In this document: one piece after another, positions 60,848-64,000 of the stretch | Position numbering within the stretch: the stretch's first letter is position 1 | Layout of the letters: each line of letters opens with the position of its first letter | Assembly: GCF_900143075.1 (NCBI RefSeq) | Contig: NZ_FRCY01000005.1 | Coordinates: forward strand, 1-64,000 | Length of the DNA: 64,000 bases | Direction of reading: 5' to 3' | Source: Cyclobacterium lianum | GTDB taxonomy: Bacteria; Bacteroidota; Bacteroidia; Cytophagales; Cyclobacteriaceae | Notes under the pieces: generated by a model | Seen by the model: only the letters and a program-made list of their open reading frames with translations | Databases searched by the model: none | What the model was told of the DNA's origin: nothing | Translations under genes and position numbers: made by a program

Positions 60848-63156
60848 TGATGAAAGATTGCAAAAACTATTGTCTTGCCCTTTTTGGCATAATAGCCACA
60901 GCTGCCTGCAGCCTTAAAGAACAGCAGGAACCGGTCCCATACTACATGGCACGCAGTTTTCCGGACCTTGCCCTTACCTGGGATGAAGGTATTCCTCTCG
61001 GCAATGCCATGCTTGGCGCACTTGTCTGGCAAAAGGATGGAAAACTGAGGCTCTCTCTGGATCGCGCAGATCTTTGGGATCTGCGCAGCATGGAGAACCT
61101 TAACTTTGAAAAATACGACTTTGACTGGGTAGTAAACCGATGGAACTCCAATGAGTATGGAGAGGTACAAAGACAATTTGACCTCCCCTATGACACCCTT
61201 GCCGGACCCTCCAAAATTCCCGGTGCTGCTCTTGAATTTGATATTGCTGCCCTGGGTGAAGTGGAAAAAGTAAAATTGGATTTAAAGAAAGCCATTTGCA
61301 CGGTCAAATGGAAAAGCGGAGTAATATTGCGGACTTTTGTCCATGCTACAGAGCCTGTTGGCTGGTACCAATTTGAAAACCTGAAAACGCCTATTTCACC
61401 CACAATCGTACCTCCTCCCTATGTTGGAGGGAGCGATGCAGGAGTAGACAACCCTGTTACTGGTCAGGACCTGCGAAGACTGGGCTACCCGGCCGGAGCA
61501 CTCTCCCGGGGTGACAATAACATGACCTACGAGCAGGAAGGTTGGGATGGCTTCCGGTTTGAGGTAAATACGAGGTGGACAGAGACAGCCAATCAACTGC
61601 AGGGATCCTGGAGCATCAGCTCTGCTAAGAATGGCCGGGAAGATAATGCCAAAGCAACCCAGGTTACAACAACCGCACTTGAAAAGGGAATGGAAAATTA
61701 CCAGAACAGCCATTTGAACTGGTGGGAGGATTTTTGGAGCCAATCCGCCATCCTACTGCCCGACAGCCTTTTGCAGAATCAGTATTACATGGAAATGTAT
61801 AAGCTTGGAGCCGCTGCCAGACAAGGTGCCCCTCCCATCTCCCTGCAAAGTGTCTGGACGGCAGACAACGGAAAATTACCCCCCTGGAAGGGTGATTTCC
61901 ACCACGACCTCAACACCCAATTGAGCTATTGGCCTACTTATACCGGAAACCACCTGGCACTGGAACAAGGCTTTATTGACTGGCTCAATCAACACAAACC
62001 TACTTTTAAAAAATATACCAGCGCATATTTTGAAACTGAAGGATTGAACGTTCCGGGAGTCACCACCCTGGAGGGAGATCCTATGGGAGGCTGGATACAA
62101 TATGCCTTCGGTCCTACTGTAAGCGCATGGCTGGGGCATCATTTTTACCTGCATTGGAGGTATTCTATGGATCGGGAATTTCTGGAAAATGAGGCCTATC
62201 CCTGGATCCGGGAAGTAGCCATCTTTCTGGATGAAATTTCCATAATGGATGCAAACGGAAACAGAAAACTACCCCTTTCTTCCAGCCCTGAAATTCACAA
62301 TAATGAGGCCCGGGCCTGGTTTGATCAAATGAGCAATTATGATCTGGCACTGGTGCGCTGGACATTTACCGCAGCAGCCGAACTGGCAAAAGAGCTAGAC
62401 CTTACAAAGGAGGCGGAAGAATGGGCAAATACCCTGAACGAATGGCCGGAATATGCCATTGACGAAACAGGACTTATGGTCGCTCCCGGCGAGCCCCTGC
62501 GGGAATCTCACCGTCATTTTTCGCAAATCATGGCGATACACCCCTTGGGACTTATTGACATCCGGGATGGGGATGCCGACAAAGAAATCATAGAAAACAC
62601 AATTTCCCATTTAGATGAACTGGGATCCTCTGGATGGACCGGTTATTCTTTTGCCTGGCTGGGTAACCTCAAAGCTAGAGCCGGAGATGGTGAGGGAGCC
62701 GCCAAAGCATTGCAGGATTTTGCTTCCTCCTTTGTGTTGCCCAATAGCTTTCATGTAAATGGCGACCAGTCGGGAACCGGCAAGTCCAACTTCACCTATC
62801 GTCCGTTTACTTTGGAAGGTAACTTCGCTTTTGCGGCAGGAATTCAGGAAATGCTGATCCAAAGCCATACCGGGCTGGTTCGGTTGTTTCCGGCTATTCC
62901 GGCAGACTGGCAGGACATTTCCTTTAGCAGCTTGCGCACCCAGGGTGCATTCCTGGTATCCGCGACCTGGGTAAATGGAAATGTCGACCGGGTAGAAATC
63001 ACCGCAGAAAAGGGTGGAACCTTGCGGATGGAAAACCCATTTGAAAAAGCTGCATTTACAGCCGGCAAAGCATACCAACTGGACGGTTCGATCATTCAAA
63101 TCCAGCTCAATGAGGCAGAACAAGTGACGCTCACGCGTCAAAATGAGGCGGATTAA
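60844..63156 (+). CDS. GH95-like alpha-L-fucosidase/galactosidase (lipoprotein)
   Basis: The 770-residue protein has a lipobox (TAACS, Cys22). An N-terminal beta-domain (about 40-270) contains EGIPLGNAMLGALVW and LSLDRADLW. An (alpha/alpha)6 barrel contains DFHHDLNTQLSYWPTYTG (about 351-368), and the end MENPFEKAAF is a beta sheet. GH95 enzymes use two Asn in the equivalent THTNINVQMNYWP motif; here the first is Asp355 and the second Asn357, so the site is variant. FDQMSNYDLALVRW and SGWTGYSFAWLGN are other conserved parts. It overlaps the sulfatase gene by four bases. Alpha-L-fucose or L-galactose removal is likely but unproven. Confidence 0.7.
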   Translation: MMMKDCKNYCLALFGIIATAACSLKEQQEPVPYYMARSFPDLALTWDEGIPLGNAMLGALVWQKDGKLRLSLDRADLWDLRSMENLNFEKYDFDWVVNRWNSNEYGEVQRQFDLPYDTLAGPSKIPGAALEFDIAALGEVEKVKLDLKKAICTVKWKSGVILRTFVHATEPVGWYQFENLKTPISPTIVPPPYVGGSDAGVDNPVTGQDLRRLGYPAGALSRGDNNMTYEQEGWDGFRFEVNTRWTETANQLQGSWSISSAKNGREDNAKATQVTTTALEKGMENYQNSHLNWWEDFWSQSAILLPDSLLQNQYYMEMYKLGAAARQGAPPISLQSVWTADNGKLPPWKGDFHHDLNTQLSYWPTYTGNHLALEQGFIDWLNQHKPTFKKYTSAYFETEGLNVPGVTTLEGDPMGGWIQYAFGPTVSAWLGHHFYLHWRYSMDREFLENEAYPWIREVAIFLDEISIMDANGNRKLPLSSSPEIHNNEARAWFDQMSNYDLALVRWTFTAAAELAKELDLTKEAEEWANTLNEWPEYAIDETGLMVAPGEPLRESHRHFSQIMAIHPLGLIDIRDGDADKEIIENTISHLDELGSSGWTGYSFAWLGNLKARAGDGEGAAKALQDFASSFVLPNSFHVNGDQSGTGKSNFTYRPFTLEGNFAFAAGIQEMLIQSHTGLVRLFPAIPADWQDISFSSLRTQGAFLVSATWVNGNVDRVEITAEKGGTLRMENPFEKAAFTAGKAYQLDGSIIQIQLNEAEQVTLTRQNEAD

Positions 63157-63157
63157 A

Positions 63158-64000
63158 ATGAAATATATCGCCAATTTTCCCGGAATTTTAATACTTTCAT
63201 TGAGCTTGCTCTCAATGCCTGTGGCAGCCCAAAAGGAATTGGATCTCTTTATCTGGGCCGGCCAGTCGAATGCACAGGGATGGATGGGGGATGCGGCAAA
63301 TTACCCACAGGAAGGGAAAGAACTGGATGATGCTATTCTCCTAAACTGGACCTTTGTGGATAACGAAAGCTCCAAAGGTGCATGGGTCTCTATGCAGCCT
63401 CAGGACGGGAGGTTTCCCAAAGGCCATTTCGGGCCGGAGGTGAGTTTTGCCCGGGAACTCAAAAAAGCAGGCTACAATCCGGCCATATTCAAATATACCA
63501 AGGGAGCAACCGGCCTTGCCCGGGACTGGAAAGCACCTGGCGAAGGAGGTATCTACGATCGAATGACCGAGGATCTGAAGTCAGCCATAAAACGACTTGA
63601 ACAAGATGGCTATCAGGTAACCCTGCGTGGATTTATCTGGATACAGGGTGAAACAGACGCTGCCGAGGAAGATTCGGCCCGCGAATATCAAACCAACCTG
63701 AATAAAATGATTCAGGACTTACGCCAAAACCAAGTCAATGAACCCAATCTAAAAATCATTTTGGGCGTAGATGAGCAGCACCCATTTGTCAGAGAACGTC
63801 CGGAGGTGGTAGCTGCACAAAAGAAACTAGCGGCTGAGGATTCTACCATCGCATTTACCAGTATGAAGGGACTGCCGAAAGCCGACGCAACGCACCTTAC
63901 CCCGGAAGGATTGGTGGCCCATGGAAAACGAATTTTTGGTGCCTATGCGTCAGTCTCAGTCAGTGCTGAAAACTACCATCAGCAACGGAAGGGTATTAGA
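63158..64000 (+). CDS. SASA-type carbohydrate esterase (sialate O-acetylesterase-like), 3' end off window
   Basis: The visible 281 residues start MKYIANFPGILILSLSLLSM with a signal peptide to about VAAQ (25). SGNH-like block I is IWAGQSNAQG (nucleophile Ser near 37), with RGFIWIQGETDA near 163 and the base His in ADATHLTPEG near 249. FGPEVSFARELKKAG is typical of the DUF303/SASA family (CE6-like), which deacetylates sugars. It follows the GH95-like gene at once and is the eighth gene of this enzyme series. The coding frame is still open at the window end. Confidence 0.85.
   Translation, partial: MKYIANFPGILILSLSLLSMPVAAQKELDLFIWAGQSNAQGWMGDAANYPQEGKELDDAILLNWTFVDNESSKGAWVSMQPQDGRFPKGHFGPEVSFARELKKAGYNPAIFKYTKGATGLARDWKAPGEGGIYDRMTEDLKSAIKRLEQDGYQVTLRGFIWIQGETDAAEEDSAREYQTNLNKMIQDLRQNQVNEPNLKIILGVDEQHPFVRERPEVVAAQKKLAAEDSTIAFTSMKGLPKADATHLTPEGLVAHGKRIFGAYASVSVSAENYHQQRKGIR

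Noticed and set aside
1-64000. CRISPR array, rRNA or complete tRNA genes
   Set aside because: No regularly spaced repeats with variable spacers and no complete rRNA or tRNA were found by eye.

Overview
The window looks like a chromosome segment from a marine or sediment member of the Bacteroidota, most likely Cytophagales (Cyclobacteriaceae-like). The evidence is a SusC/SusD pair inside a glycan-utilisation locus, many lipoproteins with a leader-peptide Cys, A-rich rather than Shine-Dalgarno leaders, TAnnTTTG-type promoter elements and a Bacteroidota-type tyrosine recombinase. The placement is inferred from gene content only.

1-14.8 kb is the right end of a defective, AT-rich prophage. An insertion sequence at the window edge cuts the start of the tail tape-measure gene. 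A tail module follows (tape measure, large tail protein, BppU-like baseplate protein, beta-helix spike). Next comes a cargo zone of mostly leftward genes of unknown function: two two-helix membrane proteins, one with a coiled coil, and a beta-helix protein with a C-terminal membrane domain. The element ends with a tyrosine integrase beside the 3' end of a tmRNA gene (ssrA) and its strong terminator, taken here as attR. The intact tmRNA should lie off the left side of the window.

15-34.8 kb is host chromosome with small accessory insertions. It holds an antitoxin whose toxin was cut by an IS1595-family element, a three-gene RND efflux operon, a candidate structured RNA before a DUF305/DUF421 pair, MltF-like murein transglycosylase, an AHSA1-type protein behind an array of repeated start-site leaders and tiny ORFs, a CrtO-like membrane protein, an alpha/beta hydrolase, a beta-lactamase-fold hydrolase, a PadR regulator with a palindromic operator and its membrane partner, a frameshifted remnant, and a lipoprotein carrying a peptidase S74 domain. 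Paired palindromic REP-like repeats occur at 16.46 and 25.82 kb.

34.8-38.9 kb contains a second beta-lactamase-fold protein, a short-chain dehydrogenase, an ABM monooxygenase, a conserved hypothetical protein and a HigBA-type toxin-antitoxin pair.

39-64 kb is a polysaccharide-utilisation region. Leftward lie a GH43 enzyme and a TonB receptor with a Cys-rich partner. Rightward, a first operon encodes an SSS symporter, a Gfo/Idh/MocA oxidoreductase and L-fuconate dehydratase. A second encodes SusC, SusD and a DUF5018-like lipoprotein. A third series encodes a GH117-like enzyme, two paralogous GH29-type fucosidases flanking an SGNH esterase, an S1 sulfatase, a GH95-like enzyme and a SASA-type esterase, with TAATG or ATGA overlaps at several junctions. 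The first two rightward operons share a nearly identical operator placed exactly 25 nt before a promoter -7 box, so they are probably co-regulated. Taken together, the genes suggest that a sulfated, esterified glycan rich in alpha-L-fucose or L-galactose is stripped outside or in the periplasm, and that the freed sugar enters by the symporter and is broken down through the L-fuconate route.
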